A DNA stretch of 64,000 bases from Paucibacter sp963740455 (GCA_963740455.1 CAVUEF010000017.1:62001-126000); one strand, 5' to 3'; positions 16,121 through 24,988 are shown, counted from the first letter of the stretch. Numbers and translations: made by a program. Notes: generated by a model not told the origin, from the sequence alone.

Positions 16121-16153
16121 CCCTTGCGGGTCTGATCTGATCAGCCGCAAGGG
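16121..16153. terminator. Hairpin between convergent genes, probable bidirectional terminator
   Basis: Nine perfect pairs (CCCTTGCGG with CCGCAAGGG), extended inside by CTGAT/ATCAG around a 3-nt loop. It lies between the regulator stop (16081) and the lipoprotein stop (16192). There is no U-tract on either side, so efficiency is uncertain. Confidence 0.5.
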
Positions 16154-16191
16154 GAGCACGCGGACCGCCGCCGCTGATCGTCGGCTGCCTG

Positions 16192-17895
16192 TCAAATCCT
16201 GCCGTCGCAGGTCGCGAGCTTCTGGACGAGCGCCGCCATGTCCGCCGCCGTCAGACCGGATGCGTTCGCGGCGGAATTCAGGAAGTCAGTCATCGCCGTG
16301 GCCATGCCACTGGTACCCGCCGTCGGCGCCATCATGCTGGACCCCATCATCCCGCCCATCGACATCGAAATCTGGCTCGGACCGTTCTTGCCATCCATGA
16401 CGCCATCGTAGGCATCACTCATCATCGACGTGACCAGGGCAGACGAGTCGGTCAAGTTCAGCGTCTTCGCATATTGAGACATGGCAGCCATCAGCATGCC
16501 GTAGTTCCTGGCATCCTGGCTGGTGTTGGTCGCAGCGCCGGCAACCATGGTGCTCATGGGCTGGGTGTGGACGATGTCGCTCACCGCGAAGTAGCTGCCC
16601 ATTGCTGCATTGGCGGCGACGATATTTGCGTCCGTCATGCCACCAGTCATGCCGGTTGCCCGGGCCTGTGCCATCGAGGTGATGGGCGTGATCCAGACGC
16701 CGGTCACATTGGCGGCACTGGCTGGCGTGGGCAGCACGACGCTCATGACATCATTGGCACCCATGGTCAGGTTCGTCCTGGTTGCCAGGTCGGTGTAGGT
16801 GCCGCCGCGCATCTCAAGCAGCACCGGGCCGCTATAGCCACCCAGCGTCATGCTGAAATTGCCCTGACTGTCGGTGGCCGTGCTGGCGATCTGCGCACCC
16901 GTGACACCGTTGTTGACCGCAAAGGCAGTCACCGTCGCCTTGGACATCGGGCCGTTGAAGGCTGTGCCGCTCACGGAGGAGCCTGTCGTCGATGGCGCAC
17001 TGCCGTGGATCTGTCCACTGGCGCCGTTCAGTTTGTCCATCAGCGTCGCGGTCGTGATGCCGGACTTGTTCTGCGCTGAGGACATGAAGGCATTCATGGC
17101 CGCACCCAGACCGGACGTTCCGGTATTCGACGGCATCATCGACCCGCCTCCCATGCCACCCATCTGCACAGCGGCACCACGCGCCTTGCCGTCAAACACA
17201 TTGTCCGAGGCGTCGTTCATCATCGCAGTCACCAAGGCGGAAGATGAGTTCAAGCCCATCACCTGTGCCTGTTTGGACATCGCAGCCAGGGTCATGCCGT
17301 AGTTCTGCGCGTCCTGGTTCGCGCCTGTACCAGAGCCCGTTGCCAGAGGATTCATCGGTTGAACGTGCAGAATGTCGCTGACCTGGAAGTAGTTGCCCAG
17401 GGCCGTATTCGCAGCAGTGATGTTGGCGTCGGTCATGCCGCCAGCCATGTTGCTTGCCATCGACTGTGCCATGGCCGTGACCGGCGTGACCTGGATGCCG
17501 CTGGTGGTCACCCCGGAGGTGATGCTGGGCATGACGGCAGTCATGACATCACCGGGGGCCAGGGTCATGGTCGTGCCCGTCGCCTCGTCGGTGTAAGTTC
17601 CCCCGCTCACCTGCAGCATCAGCGAGCCGGCGTAGCTTCCGACGGCCATGGTGAAGTTTCCGCTTGCATCGGTGGTCGCCGTGCCAACCGGTGCACCAAC
17701 CTGACCACCTGCGATGCCATAGGCGGTGACGGTGGCACTGCCGACGGGACCTTTCACGACAGAGCCACTGACGAAGCCCGTGCCACCGGAGCCAACGCCA
17801 TTGAGACTCGTACCACCACCGCAGGCTGCGACAAGCAGTAGTGCGATGAACATTGCACTGATCATCCGAATGCGGGCAATTAAGAAGTTGGACAT
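16192..17895 (-). CDS. Met-rich, internally duplicated lipoprotein of unknown function
   Basis: 567 aa. A lipoprotein signal ends in LLLVAAC (Cys25), so it is likely anchored to a membrane facing the periplasm or the surface. The rest is two tandem copies of about 250 residues (about 42-292 and 308-561). Each copy starts with a carboxypeptidase-regulatory-like beta-sandwich (VSGSVVKGPVGSATVTAYG versus VSGTAFNGPMSKATVTAF; both have GGTYTD), then GGMTDANI, YGM-AAMS and a Gly/Met patch (MGGMGGGSMMP versus SMGGMMGSSMMAP). AGGAG stands 7 nt before ATG 17895. No enzyme motif is visible. Met patches beside copper genes hint at metal binding, which is speculation. Confidence 0.8.
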   Translation of the reverse strand: MSNFLIARIRMISAMFIALLLVAACGGGTSLNGVGSGGTGFVSGSVVKGPVGSATVTAYGIAGGQVGAPVGTATTDASGNFTMAVGSYAGSLMLQVSGGTYTDEATGTTMTLAPGDVMTAVMPSITSGVTTSGIQVTPVTAMAQSMASNMAGGMTDANITAANTALGNYFQVSDILHVQPMNPLATGSGTGANQDAQNYGMTLAAMSKQAQVMGLNSSSALVTAMMNDASDNVFDGKARGAAVQMGGMGGGSMMPSNTGTSGLGAAMNAFMSSAQNKSGITTATLMDKLNGASGQIHGSAPSTTGSSVSGTAFNGPMSKATVTAFAVNNGVTGAQIASTATDSQGNFSMTLGGYSGPVLLEMRGGTYTDLATRTNLTMGANDVMSVVLPTPASAANVTGVWITPITSMAQARATGMTGGMTDANIVAANAAMGSYFAVSDIVHTQPMSTMVAGAATNTSQDARNYGMLMAAMSQYAKTLNLTDSSALVTSMMSDAYDGVMDGKNGPSQISMSMGGMMGSSMMAPTAGTSGMATAMTDFLNSAANASGLTAADMAALVQKLATCDGRI

Positions 17896-17934
17896 TTGAA
17901 GCTCCTGGAGATATCGAAAATCAAGCAGAACGGC

Positions 17935-18771
17935 CTAGGTCTCGACCTTGGGGCCATGATAGAAATACATGCCAATGCGGACACGTTGATCGGCGCCACT
18001 CTGGCTGCTGTCCTGATCGCTCAGCAGCGTGGCATCGCGCACGAGTTCATGGAAGGCTTTGAGCCAAATCTTGCGTGCCAACGTGTTCATGGCCGCGACC
18101 GACTCGGGACTCAAGTTATCGGCAAACACACTTTGCTCAAGCATGGGGGCGCTGACCCCCATCAGGTTATGGGCCGCAGCGGCAAGGTGGTCACCCACGT
18201 TGTCGGAAAACAGTTGCAGCATTTCGGCAGCACCTTCTCTCGGAACGAAGGCGTTCTCGCATAAACAGACCTTGCCGCCTTCTGCACTCGAATCGCTTCC
18301 GACGCGAGCCGCAACGCCAAGGCGGATCAGTTCCTGCAGCAAGGTGTGCGGACCGACATTGTTCGAGACCGAGGCGGCCAGCGCGTCAAACGAGTCCGGG
18401 CCACCGCTGCGGTCCAAGATCCGCGGGCGGCCTTGGTGGTCGCAATAGCGAGGGTCATTTGCCCACTTGGTATAGACCTCCATCACGGCTCCGAAGGTCT
18501 TGGCTTGAGGCAGGGGCTGGCCGACCGAGCGCCACTCCCGCACGTCTTTGCGGTGAATGCCGGTCAATGTGCTGACGCTTGAATCGTTGACCCGGGCTGC
18601 GCTGGCTTCCAGAACACCGGGCGCGGCGTCAAGAAAGGTCTTCTTGAGCGCATTAGCCAGACGCGGGTAAGTCACGCCCTCGTGCAACAACAGCTCCACC
18701 AGAGGCGCCAAGACTCGCAAAGCGGCCGCCAAGGCCAAGTCAGCGCGCGATTCGGACAGATCTGTTTTCAT
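17935..18771 (-). CDS. DUF6502 family protein
   Basis: 278 aa cytoplasmic protein, no signal or membrane segment. It looks like the DUF6502 family: ALRVLAPLVELLLHEGVTYP near the start, LTGIHRKDVREWR near residue 75, and a C-terminal half containing LQLFSDNVGDHLAAAAHNL. TGIHRKDV sits in a region predicted to be a winged-helix-like DNA-binding fold, suggesting a regulator, but this is inference. ATG 18771 was chosen (MKTDLSESRADLALAA); the frame extends 12 codons upstream through a palindrome. It precedes the lipoprotein gene by 39 bp and is likely co-transcribed with it. Confidence 0.7.
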   Translation of the reverse strand: MKTDLSESRADLALAAALRVLAPLVELLLHEGVTYPRLANALKKTFLDAAPGVLEASAARVNDSSVSTLTGIHRKDVREWRSVGQPLPQAKTFGAVMEVYTKWANDPRYCDHQGRPRILDRSGGPDSFDALAASVSNNVGPHTLLQELIRLGVAARVGSDSSAEGGKVCLCENAFVPREGAAEMLQLFSDNVGDHLAAAAHNLMGVSAPMLEQSVFADNLSPESVAAMNTLARKIWLKAFHELVRDATLLSDQDSSQSGADQRVRIGMYFYHGPKVET

Positions 18772-18773
18772 GT

Positions 18774-18790
18774 TTGGGAATATATCCCAA
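18774..18790. promoter_or_regulatory. Inverted repeat abutting the DUF6502 gene start, possible operator
   Basis: TTGGGA-ATATA-TCCCAA: 6-bp arms with an AT-only 5-bp spacer that could also serve as a -10 element (TATATT on the minus strand). It begins 3 bp upstream of ATG 18771. A regulator binding here would block transcription of the DUF6502/lipoprotein pair, and autoregulation is possible. Confidence 0.45.
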
Positions 18791-18858
18791 TTTATGAACT
18801 GCTGCAACTACTCTGTTGGTGGCGGGTGGCCGTTGCTCGCCGGGGAGGGTCGGGCGCA

Positions 18859-19507
18859 ATTGGGATAGGGGGTGAGTCAGTGTGACTCACTCCCCTCCCA
18901 CACCACCTGGCATGCGGGTCCGCACCGGGCGGTTGGAATGGTTGAGGTCATGCAGACGTTTGCACTACTACACGCCTGGCTTCGCTGATTCGGGTTCGGC
19001 GAGATCGGTTCACTCGCTGCCACGCCCTTGCAAGATTCACCTGCTCCGGCATTGTGGCGAGCTTCACTTGCGTGAACATCTGAGGCACTCCTCTCTCGAT
19101 AACCCAAGGCCTATACCTTCCATTCCTTCGGCCCTTCGCTTTCGGTCCACAGCCTCTGCGGCCTTGCCTACGACTACTACGGCCTCTGCTGACTTCTCGC
19201 TCCGGCTTTCACCGTCGCCCTTTCAGGCACGAGGCGAGATCTCCCCAGGTAAGGGTCGCACTCCTTCATCACACAACCGCCAGATTTACGCCGCCTGAGC
19301 TTTGACCACGAGAGCTTTGCAGTCTTTGGCCTGCTCGCCCTGCTCGGCACCGCCTTCTATCTGGTTCTTGTCCATCGGCTCATGACTTACGCTCCACGCT
19401 TCCTTCCCACAATCGGTCACCCTCATGCAGTTGCGCTTCACTTCGCTCACTGTGGTCAGCTTGCGGCGGGACTTGCACCCACAGGAGTGCGCCCATGCTG
19501 GGCGCAC
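18859..19507 (-). mobile_element. Group II intron with reverse-transcriptase ORF deleted (about 649 nt)
   Basis: Read on the minus strand, it opens with GTGCGCCCAGCATGGGCGCA, then TCCTGTGGGTGCAAGTCCC and, further on, GAGAAGTCAGCAGAGGCC: standard domain I-IV sequence of bacterial group II introns. The 3' end holds a domain V-like hairpin (ACCGCCCGGTGCGG ... CCGCATGCCAGGTGGT, 18897-18932) and a domain VI stem with a bulged A in CCCCCTATCCC, ending AAT at 18859. The six exon bases before the intron (GCTTTG, 19508-19513) can pair with CAAAGC inside domain I, which occurs twice (19299-19304, 19314-19319), supporting the 5' boundary. The RT gene is reduced to 43 codons. Confidence 0.82.
18948..19079 (-). 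pseudogene. Deleted intron-encoded reverse transcriptase (43-codon remnant)
   Basis: Starts MFTQVKLATMPEQ then NLARAWQRV, the usual N-terminus of group II intron reverse transcriptases (NL-RAW-RVK). Right after that the frame jumps to sequence that normally follows the RT stop (SEARRVVVQTSA) and ends at 18948. The fingers/palm catalytic core, maturase and endonuclease regions are all missing, so any mobility would require proteins supplied in trans. Confidence 0.7.
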
Positions 19508-19510
19508 CAA

Positions 19511-19540
19511 AGCAAAACGCCAACCGATTTGGTTGGCGTT
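19511..19540 (-). terminator. Rho-independent terminator of tRNA-fMet
   Basis: On the minus strand AACGCCAACC pairs perfectly over 10 bp with GGTTGGCGTT around loop AAATC, followed by TTTGCTTT. It lies 28 bp after the tRNA 3' end. The group II intron begins just 4 bp past it. Confidence 0.9.
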
Positions 19541-19567
19541 GACTTCGGCGCTGTGCCTCTTGGAATT

Positions 19568-19644
<77 letters not shown>

Positions 19645-19679
19645 ACTGAAGCTCGAATTATAGCACTGTGGGCCAGAAA

Positions 19680-21503
19680 TCAGAGGCCGACCGCCTGCAA
19701 TGTCTGAGTGAAACGCTGCGCGTCTTGAAACCCGATCACGCGCGTGCCTTCGATCTCTTTGCCCTGCGCGTCGAAGAAGACGATGCCAGGAGGGCCAAAC
19801 AAGTTGAAGCGGCGCAGCAAGGCCTTGTCCGATTCATTGTTTTGCGTAACGTCGGCCTGCAACAGCAGGGCCCCGGCCAAGCGCCGTTTGACGCTCGGCT
19901 CGTTGAAGGTGAAACGTTCCATCTCCTTGCACGACACACACCAGTCCGCGTAGAAATCCAACATCACAGGACGCCCCGCAGTTGCCAAGGCCGCATCGAG
20001 TTCGGCCACGCTGGCGACGCGCTGGAATGACTCTTGCCGAGGGATTGGAGCGCCTGCCGCCAGATTGACGGCAAGATGGCCCAAAGGTTGCAAGGCATCG
20101 CGCCCACCCGAGGCTGCGCCTATCAGTTGCAGCAGGCCAAACACCGCGGCCACCGCGCCCAAGGTCTTGCGCAACCAGACGCGCGGGCGCGCCAAGCCGG
20201 GCGTCGGCACAAACAAGCCAAACACGATCGCGCTGCCAATCAACAGGGTGCCCCACAAGGCGAGCACCAAGTTGGCGGGCAAAATCGGCTGCACGGTCCA
20301 CAACGCGACGCCCAACAACAGCAGGCCGAAAAAGTGTTTCACTCCATCCATCCAGGGTCCTGCACGCGGCAGCAGCACGCCGGCAGAGGCGCCCAACGCC
20401 AACAGCGGCACGCTCATGCCGCAGGCCAACGCAAACAGGGCCGCCCCACCTAGCATCACATCACGACTCTGGCTGATATAGATCAGGGCGCCGGCCAATG
20501 GAGCGACCACACATGGGCTGACGATCAAGGCGGACACGCCCCCCATCGCAAACACGCCGGCGAGTCGACCAGCCGGTAAGCGCCGGGAGGTCTGCGACAA
20601 ACTGCCGGCCAGGGCTTGCGGCATTTGAAGTTCATAAACGCCGAACATTGAAAGCGAAAATGCCACCAGCGCCAGCGCAAACAAGCTCAGCACCCAGGGG
20701 TTTTGCAAAGTCGCGGCCAAACCTTCGCCAGCCAAGCCCGCCGCCACGCCGAGTGCCGTGTAGACCAGCGCCATCCCCAACGAATAGCTCGAGGCCAAGG
20801 CAAAGGAACGCCCACGCGACCCGGCCCCCTCTTTGCCCACAATAATGGATGACAGGATGGGCAGCATGGGCAGCACGCAGGGCGTCAGCGACAAGAGCAG
20901 TCCAGCCACAAAAAATACGCCAATCACCGCCCAGAATCGTCCCGAGCGCAGTGCCGCAGCAAGCCGCGCGTCGTCCCCGCTGGCAGCAGGAGCGGCACCT
21001 GAGCTGGGATCCCTTCGGGCATCGCCATCGGCGCCGAGCAATTTGATCGAGGCAGCAGCCGGGTTGGACAGATCCACCTTCGCCACTGTGGTTTGCGGCG
21101 GGTAGCACAGCCCCTTGTCAGCGCATCCCTGTCCAGTGACCGCCAGCTCGAACACTGCGTCCGCCGAGGTCACGGGCACTTTTGCAATGAATTGGTCGCG
21201 GTAGGTCTCGACGTTCTTCTGAAAGGTCTCGTCAAACTTGACTTTGCCCTTGGGCATCACCACCTCGCCCAAGGTGGCGCCCTTGGCTTCGAACTTGAAT
21301 TGCTCGCGGTACATGTAGTAGCCCGGCGCGATCGCATAGCTCACCTGCAGGGTGCGGGCGTCGAGTGCGCGCACGTCAAGGACAAAAGCCTGCTCGGGCG
21401 GCAGAAAGTCTTCGGCGGCCCAAGCCGTCAGCAAACTGAAGACGCTGATCAGACCGACCCATAGCCGAATCAAGAAGGGCGATCGATGCTTGAAGGTTGT
21501 CAT
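19680..21503 (-). CDS. dsbD: Thiol:disulfide interchange protein DsbD
   Basis: 607 aa. A signal sequence (LWVGLISVFSLLTAWAAE) leads to the periplasmic alpha domain with its cysteine pair in GCADKGLCYPP, then about eight helices of the beta domain with the two redox cysteines in LTPCVLPMLPI and VSPCVVAPLAGAL, and a C-terminal thioredoxin-like gamma domain with DWCVSCKEME. It passes electrons from cytoplasmic thioredoxin across the inner membrane to periplasmic DsbC, DsbG or CcmG-type partners. Length and domain order are normal. Copper stress damages disulfides, so the nearby copper genes may be a meaningful context, but this is not shown. Confidence 0.96.
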   Translation of the reverse strand: MTTFKHRSPFLIRLWVGLISVFSLLTAWAAEDFLPPEQAFVLDVRALDARTLQVSYAIAPGYYMYREQFKFEAKGATLGEVVMPKGKVKFDETFQKNVETYRDQFIAKVPVTSADAVFELAVTGQGCADKGLCYPPQTTVAKVDLSNPAAASIKLLGADGDARRDPSSGAAPAASGDDARLAAALRSGRFWAVIGVFFVAGLLLSLTPCVLPMLPILSSIIVGKEGAGSRGRSFALASSYSLGMALVYTALGVAAGLAGEGLAATLQNPWVLSLFALALVAFSLSMFGVYELQMPQALAGSLSQTSRRLPAGRLAGVFAMGGVSALIVSPCVVAPLAGALIYISQSRDVMLGGAALFALACGMSVPLLALGASAGVLLPRAGPWMDGVKHFFGLLLLGVALWTVQPILPANLVLALWGTLLIGSAIVFGLFVPTPGLARPRVWLRKTLGAVAAVFGLLQLIGAASGGRDALQPLGHLAVNLAAGAPIPRQESFQRVASVAELDAALATAGRPVMLDFYADWCVSCKEMERFTFNEPSVKRRLAGALLLQADVTQNNESDKALLRRFNLFGPPGIVFFDAQGKEIEGTRVIGFQDAQRFTQTLQAVGL

Positions 21504-21654
21504 GGCTGATGGATGCCGAAGTGTTTGCTTAGGTTCCCGAGACAGCGGTCGATTCAGTGAAGATGCACATGCGGATTGTCCACGCTTTGCGCTTCAGACC
21601 TGCGGCGTTGGCCGATCGGCGCGGCTCCCTATCGGCGCCCGTATTTGAATCTCC

Positions 21655-21680
21655 ATAAGAAAAGCCGGCATGAGCCGGCC
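21655..21680 (-). terminator. Terminator after rplQ
   Basis: Minus-strand hairpin GCCGGC-TCAT-GCCGGC followed by TTTTCTTATG, 28 bp beyond the rplQ stop. The stem is short (6 GC pairs) but has a U-rich tail, marking the end of the alpha operon. Confidence 0.75.
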
Positions 21681-21708
21681 TGTTCTCAATGAAGCGTGTC
21701 ACCACACC

Positions 21709-22107
21709 TCAAGCCACGGCCTCGACCGCGCCTTCTGTGGCGGCCACGTCCGGGCGATCAACCAATTCGACATAGGCCATGGGCGCATTATCGCCGACAC
21801 GAAAACCCATCTTCAGGATGCGTGTGTAGCCACCCGGACGGGCGTTGTAACGCGGGCCGAGTTCGTTGAACAGCTTGGAGACGATGTCGCGATCGCGCAA
21901 GCGGTCAAACGCGAGGCGGCGATTCGCCAGCGTCGACACCTTGGCCAAAGTGATCAGAGGTTCGACCACACGGCGCAGTTCTTTGGCCTTGGGGACTGTC
22001 GTCTTGATGGCTTCATGCTGCAGCAGCGACACGCACATATTGCGCAACATTGCCTTGCGATGTTCGCTGGTGCGGTTGAGTTTTCGTAGACCGTTACGGT
22101 GGCGCAT
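21709..22107 (-). CDS. rplQ: 50S ribosomal protein L17
   Basis: 132 aa, beginning MRHRNGLRKLNRTSEHRKAM, the signature of bacterial L17. It sits near the peptide exit tunnel of the large subunit. Last gene of the alpha operon (rpsM-rpsK-rpsD-rpoA-rplQ), 100 bp behind rpoA and followed by a hairpin with a U-rich tail. The C-terminal part (PMAYVELVDRPDVAATEGAV) carries a short Ala/Val-rich extension. In E. coli this operon is controlled by S4; no leader could be judged here. Confidence 0.98.
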   Translation of the reverse strand: MRHRNGLRKLNRTSEHRKAMLRNMCVSLLQHEAIKTTVPKAKELRRVVEPLITLAKVSTLANRRLAFDRLRDRDIVSKLFNELGPRYNARPGGYTRILKMGFRVGDNAPMAYVELVDRPDVAATEGAVEAVA

Positions 22108-22207
22108 GGTGCGTTTCCTTTCACTGAGTTATAGCCAACGGCCGTATCAGGTACCGTCGGGTGCACCGGGCCGGGCTTCTTGGTGAAGCCCTCTGCCCAA
22201 ATTCAAA

Positions 22208-23197
22208 TTAACGCTTGTCCAGACCTTGCGGTGGCCAGTTTTCCAGGCGTGCGCCCAGGGTCAGACCGCGTGAAGCCAGAACTTCCTTGATTTCATTGAG
22301 CGACTTGCGACCCAGGTTCGGGGTCTTCAACAGTTCGGTCTCGGTGCGCTGGATCAGGTCGCCGATGTAATAGATGTTTTCGGCCTTCAGACAGTTGGCC
22401 GAACGCACCGTCAACTCGAGCTCGTCGACCGGGCGCAAAAGAATAGGATCGAATGAGCTGCTGCGCTGTGGCGGCTGGTCAAAGGCATCGATCAGATCGG
22501 TACCTTGCAATTGGGCGAACACAGCGAGTTGCTCAACCAGAATCTTGGCCGAGGCCCGAATCGCCTCTTCGGACGAAATTGCACCGTTGGTGACAATCTC
22601 CATCACCAGCTTGTCCAGGTCGGTGCGCTGCTCGACGCGAGCGCTTTCAACTGTGTAGCTGACGCGGCTGACCGGTGAGAACGAGGCATCCAGCACGATG
22701 CGGCCAATCGACTTGGTCGCCTCGTCGCCGTAGCGGCGCATGGTGCCGGGCACGTAGCCGCGGCCCTTTTCGACCTTGATCTGCATGTCGAGCTTGCCGC
22801 CTTGCGACAGGTTGGCGATCACATGCTCAGGATTGATGATCTCGACATCGTGCGGAGTCTGGATGTCAGCTGCAGTGACCGGGCCTTCGCCCTCCTTGCG
22901 CAGCACCAGCGTAACTTCATCGCGGTTGTGCAGGCGGAACACCACGCCCTTGAGGTTGAGCATGATGTGGACCACGTCTTCTTGCACGCCATCGACGTTC
23001 GAGTATTCATGGAGCACGCCGGCAATCGTCACTTCCGTCGGCGCATATCCCACCATTGAAGACAGCAGCACACGACGCAGCGCATTGCCCAGCGTGTGAC
23101 CGTAGCCACGTTCAAACGGCTCCAACGTCACCTTGGCACGATGACCGCCCAAAGGCTCGACGTTGATGGTTTTGGGTTTGAGCAAGTTAGTTTGCAT
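22208..23197 (-). CDS. rpoA: DNA-directed RNA polymerase subunit alpha
   Basis: 329 aa, the same length as E. coli RpoA. The N-terminal assembly domain includes EPFERGYGHTLGNALRRVLLSSM (the dimer helix, residues 25-47). The C-terminal domain that binds UP elements and activators is present: LRPVDELELTVRSANCLKAE, then IGDLIQRTETELLKTPNLG and KSLNEIKEVLASRGL. It forms the scaffold dimer for beta and beta', which are also encoded in this window. It lies between rpsD and rplQ in the alpha operon. Confidence 0.99.
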   Translation of the reverse strand: MQTNLLKPKTINVEPLGGHRAKVTLEPFERGYGHTLGNALRRVLLSSMVGYAPTEVTIAGVLHEYSNVDGVQEDVVHIMLNLKGVVFRLHNRDEVTLVLRKEGEGPVTAADIQTPHDVEIINPEHVIANLSQGGKLDMQIKVEKGRGYVPGTMRRYGDEATKSIGRIVLDASFSPVSRVSYTVESARVEQRTDLDKLVMEIVTNGAISSEEAIRASAKILVEQLAVFAQLQGTDLIDAFDQPPQRSSSFDPILLRPVDELELTVRSANCLKAENIYYIGDLIQRTETELLKTPNLGRKSLNEIKEVLASRGLTLGARLENWPPQGLDKR

Positions 23198-23341
23198 GAG
23201 GTCTTTCTTTCAATACCCTCGGTTCGTTACACCGATAAGGCTGAGGGGCCACAGGGCAGCGGGACAACCAGCCCCGGACGGGGAACGCACGATGCCGACG
23301 CCTTCTCGCCAGGAGAACGAGGTCGGCATCAGCCAAGCCAC

Positions 23342-23965
23342 TTAACGAGAATACAACTCGACAATCAGCGATTCGTTGATCTCGGCGCCGAACTCGTCGC
23401 GATCCGGCGCCTTCTTGAAAACGCCCTCCAACTTGGTGGCGTCAACCGTCACCCAGGCCGGCAGTCCGATCGACTCAGCCAACTTCAATGCATCAATGAT
23501 GCGCAACTGCTTCTTGGACTTCTCGCGCACTGCGACGGTATCCCCGGCCTTGACCGAATACGACGCGATGTTCACCACCTCGCCGTTGACGGAGATGCCC
23601 TTGTGCGACACCAGCTGACGTGCCTCGGCGCGGGTAGAGCCAAAGCCCATGCGATAGACCACATTGTCCAGGCGCGATTCGAGCAAGCTCAGCAGGTTCG
23701 CACCGGTGTTGCCCTTGCGGCGTTCAGCCTCGGTGAAATAGCGACGGAACTGACGCTCCAGCACGCCGTACATGCGCTTGACCTTTTGCTTCTCGCGCAA
23801 CTGCAGACCGAAGTCTGAAGTCCTTTGTCCCGAAGTGCGACCATGCTGGCCGGGCTTCGAGTCCATCTTTGCCTTGTCCGCAATCGAGCGACGGGCGCTC
23901 TTGAGGAACAGGTCGGTGCCTTCACGGCGGGAGAGTTTGGCCTTGGGGCCGAGATAACGTGCCAC
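23342..23965 (-). CDS. rpsD: 30S ribosomal protein S4
   Basis: 207 aa. Starts MARYLGPKAKLSRREGTDLF, and has the S4 RNA-binding domain (SRLDNVVYRMGFGSTRAEAR and LVSHKGISVNGEVVNIASY). The N-terminus lacks the zinc cysteines of some S4 types, as in other proteobacteria. A primary 16S rRNA binder, it nucleates small-subunit assembly and, in enterobacteria, represses its own operon. Third gene of the alpha operon; 144 bp before rpoA. Confidence 0.99.
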   Translation of the reverse strand: MARYLGPKAKLSRREGTDLFLKSARRSIADKAKMDSKPGQHGRTSGQRTSDFGLQLREKQKVKRMYGVLERQFRRYFTEAERRKGNTGANLLSLLESRLDNVVYRMGFGSTRAEARQLVSHKGISVNGEVVNIASYSVKAGDTVAVREKSKKQLRIIDALKLAESIGLPAWVTVDATKLEGVFKKAPDRDEFGAEINESLIVELYSR

Positions 23966-24154
23966 TTTGCGTGTCCTTATTCAATCTGACGCGCAGGGCT
24001 TGCCGCCGCTACGCGCGAGTCTGGCCAGTGTTTTTATGGGGCTCAGACGGTGGGCTTCAACAAAACCGCCGACGCCGCACTTGCGTGCCCGTCGGCAACC
24101 ATTTCTTGATGCAGCGAATGCTGCAGATACAGCAGCTTCAACGATCCAAAGCCT

Positions 24155-24559
24155 TTAGATACGGCGACGCTTCTGGGGACGGCACCCGTTGTGCGGCACC
24201 GGCGTGACGTCTGAAATCGACGTGATACGAATGCCCAGCGCACCCAGCGCGCGCACAGTCGACTCGCGGCCAGGACCGGGCCCTTTGATTCGCACATCCA
24301 GATTCTTGATGCCCTGCTCTTGCGCGGCGCGACCAGCCACTTCAGCGGCCACCTGGGCAGCGAAGGGGGTGGACTTGCGTGAGCCCTTGAAGCCCTGACC
24401 ACCACTCGACGCCCAAGCCAAAGCGCCGCCTTGGCGATCGGTGATGGTGATGATGGTGTTGTTGAACGAGGCATGCACGTGCGCGATGCCGTCGGCCACA
24501 TTTTTGCGAACCTTCTTGCGTACGCGCTGGGCAGCCGAACTATTTGGTGCTTTAGCCAT
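24155..24559 (-). CDS. rpsK: 30S ribosomal protein S11
   Basis: 134 aa with MAKAPNSSAAQRVRKKVRKN at the start, AHVHASFNNTIITITDRQGG in the core, and a C-terminus SISDVTPVPHNGCRPQKRRRI that is almost universal. It lines the platform of the small subunit near the mRNA exit region. It lies between rpsM (32 bp upstream) and rpsD (189 bp downstream; a longer gap than usual with no gene in it). Confidence 0.99.
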   Translation of the reverse strand: MAKAPNSSAAQRVRKKVRKNVADGIAHVHASFNNTIITITDRQGGALAWASSGGQGFKGSRKSTPFAAQVAAEVAGRAAQEQGIKNLDVRIKGPGPGRESTVRALGALGIRITSISDVTPVPHNGCRPQKRRRI

Positions 24560-24591
24560 ATTGAGCTTCTTTCAGTGGATGCCGAGGTCGA

Positions 24592-24957
24592 TCACTTCTT
24601 GCCTGTCGCGCCGGACTTGCGCGGTCCCTTGCGGGTGCGCGCATTCGTGCGTGTGCGCTGACCGCGCACTGGCAGACCGCGGCGATGCCGAAAGCCGCGG
24701 TAGCAGCCCAAGTCCATCAGACGCTTGATGTTGATCGACATCTCGCGGCGCAGATCGCCTTCAATGGTCATCCGACCGACTTCTTCCCGGATCTTCTCCA
24801 GGTCGGCGTCGTTCAGGTCCTTGACCTTCTTCTCGAACGGGATGCCGCAACTCTCGCAGATCTTCTGCGCAGTCGTACGGCCAATGCCATAGATTGCGGT
24901 CAGACCGATCTCGGTGTGCTTTTGCGGCGGAATGTTGATACCAGCAATACGTGCCAT
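24592..24957 (-). CDS. rpsM: 30S ribosomal protein S13
   Basis: 121 aa. It starts MARIAGINIPPQKHTEIGLT, has the helix-two-turn-helix region (IYGIGRTTAQKICES), and ends with a basic tail (GQRTRTNARTRKGPRKSG). It contacts 16S rRNA, the P-site tRNA and L5 in the head of the small subunit. First gene of the alpha operon, 31 bp after rpmJ, so it may be read through from the spc operon. Confidence 0.99.
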   Translation of the reverse strand: MARIAGINIPPQKHTEIGLTAIYGIGRTTAQKICESCGIPFEKKVKDLNDADLEKIREEVGRMTIEGDLRREMSINIKRLMDLGCYRGFRHRRGLPVRGQRTRTNARTRKGPRKSGATGKK

Positions 24958-24988
24958 TTGCTTCCTCTATTCGCTTGTCGTGCAGCAA

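Noticed and set aside
18882..19298. 138-codon plus-strand frame
   Set aside because: It is the reverse strand of the group II intron; similar spurious proteins are often annotated in such introns.
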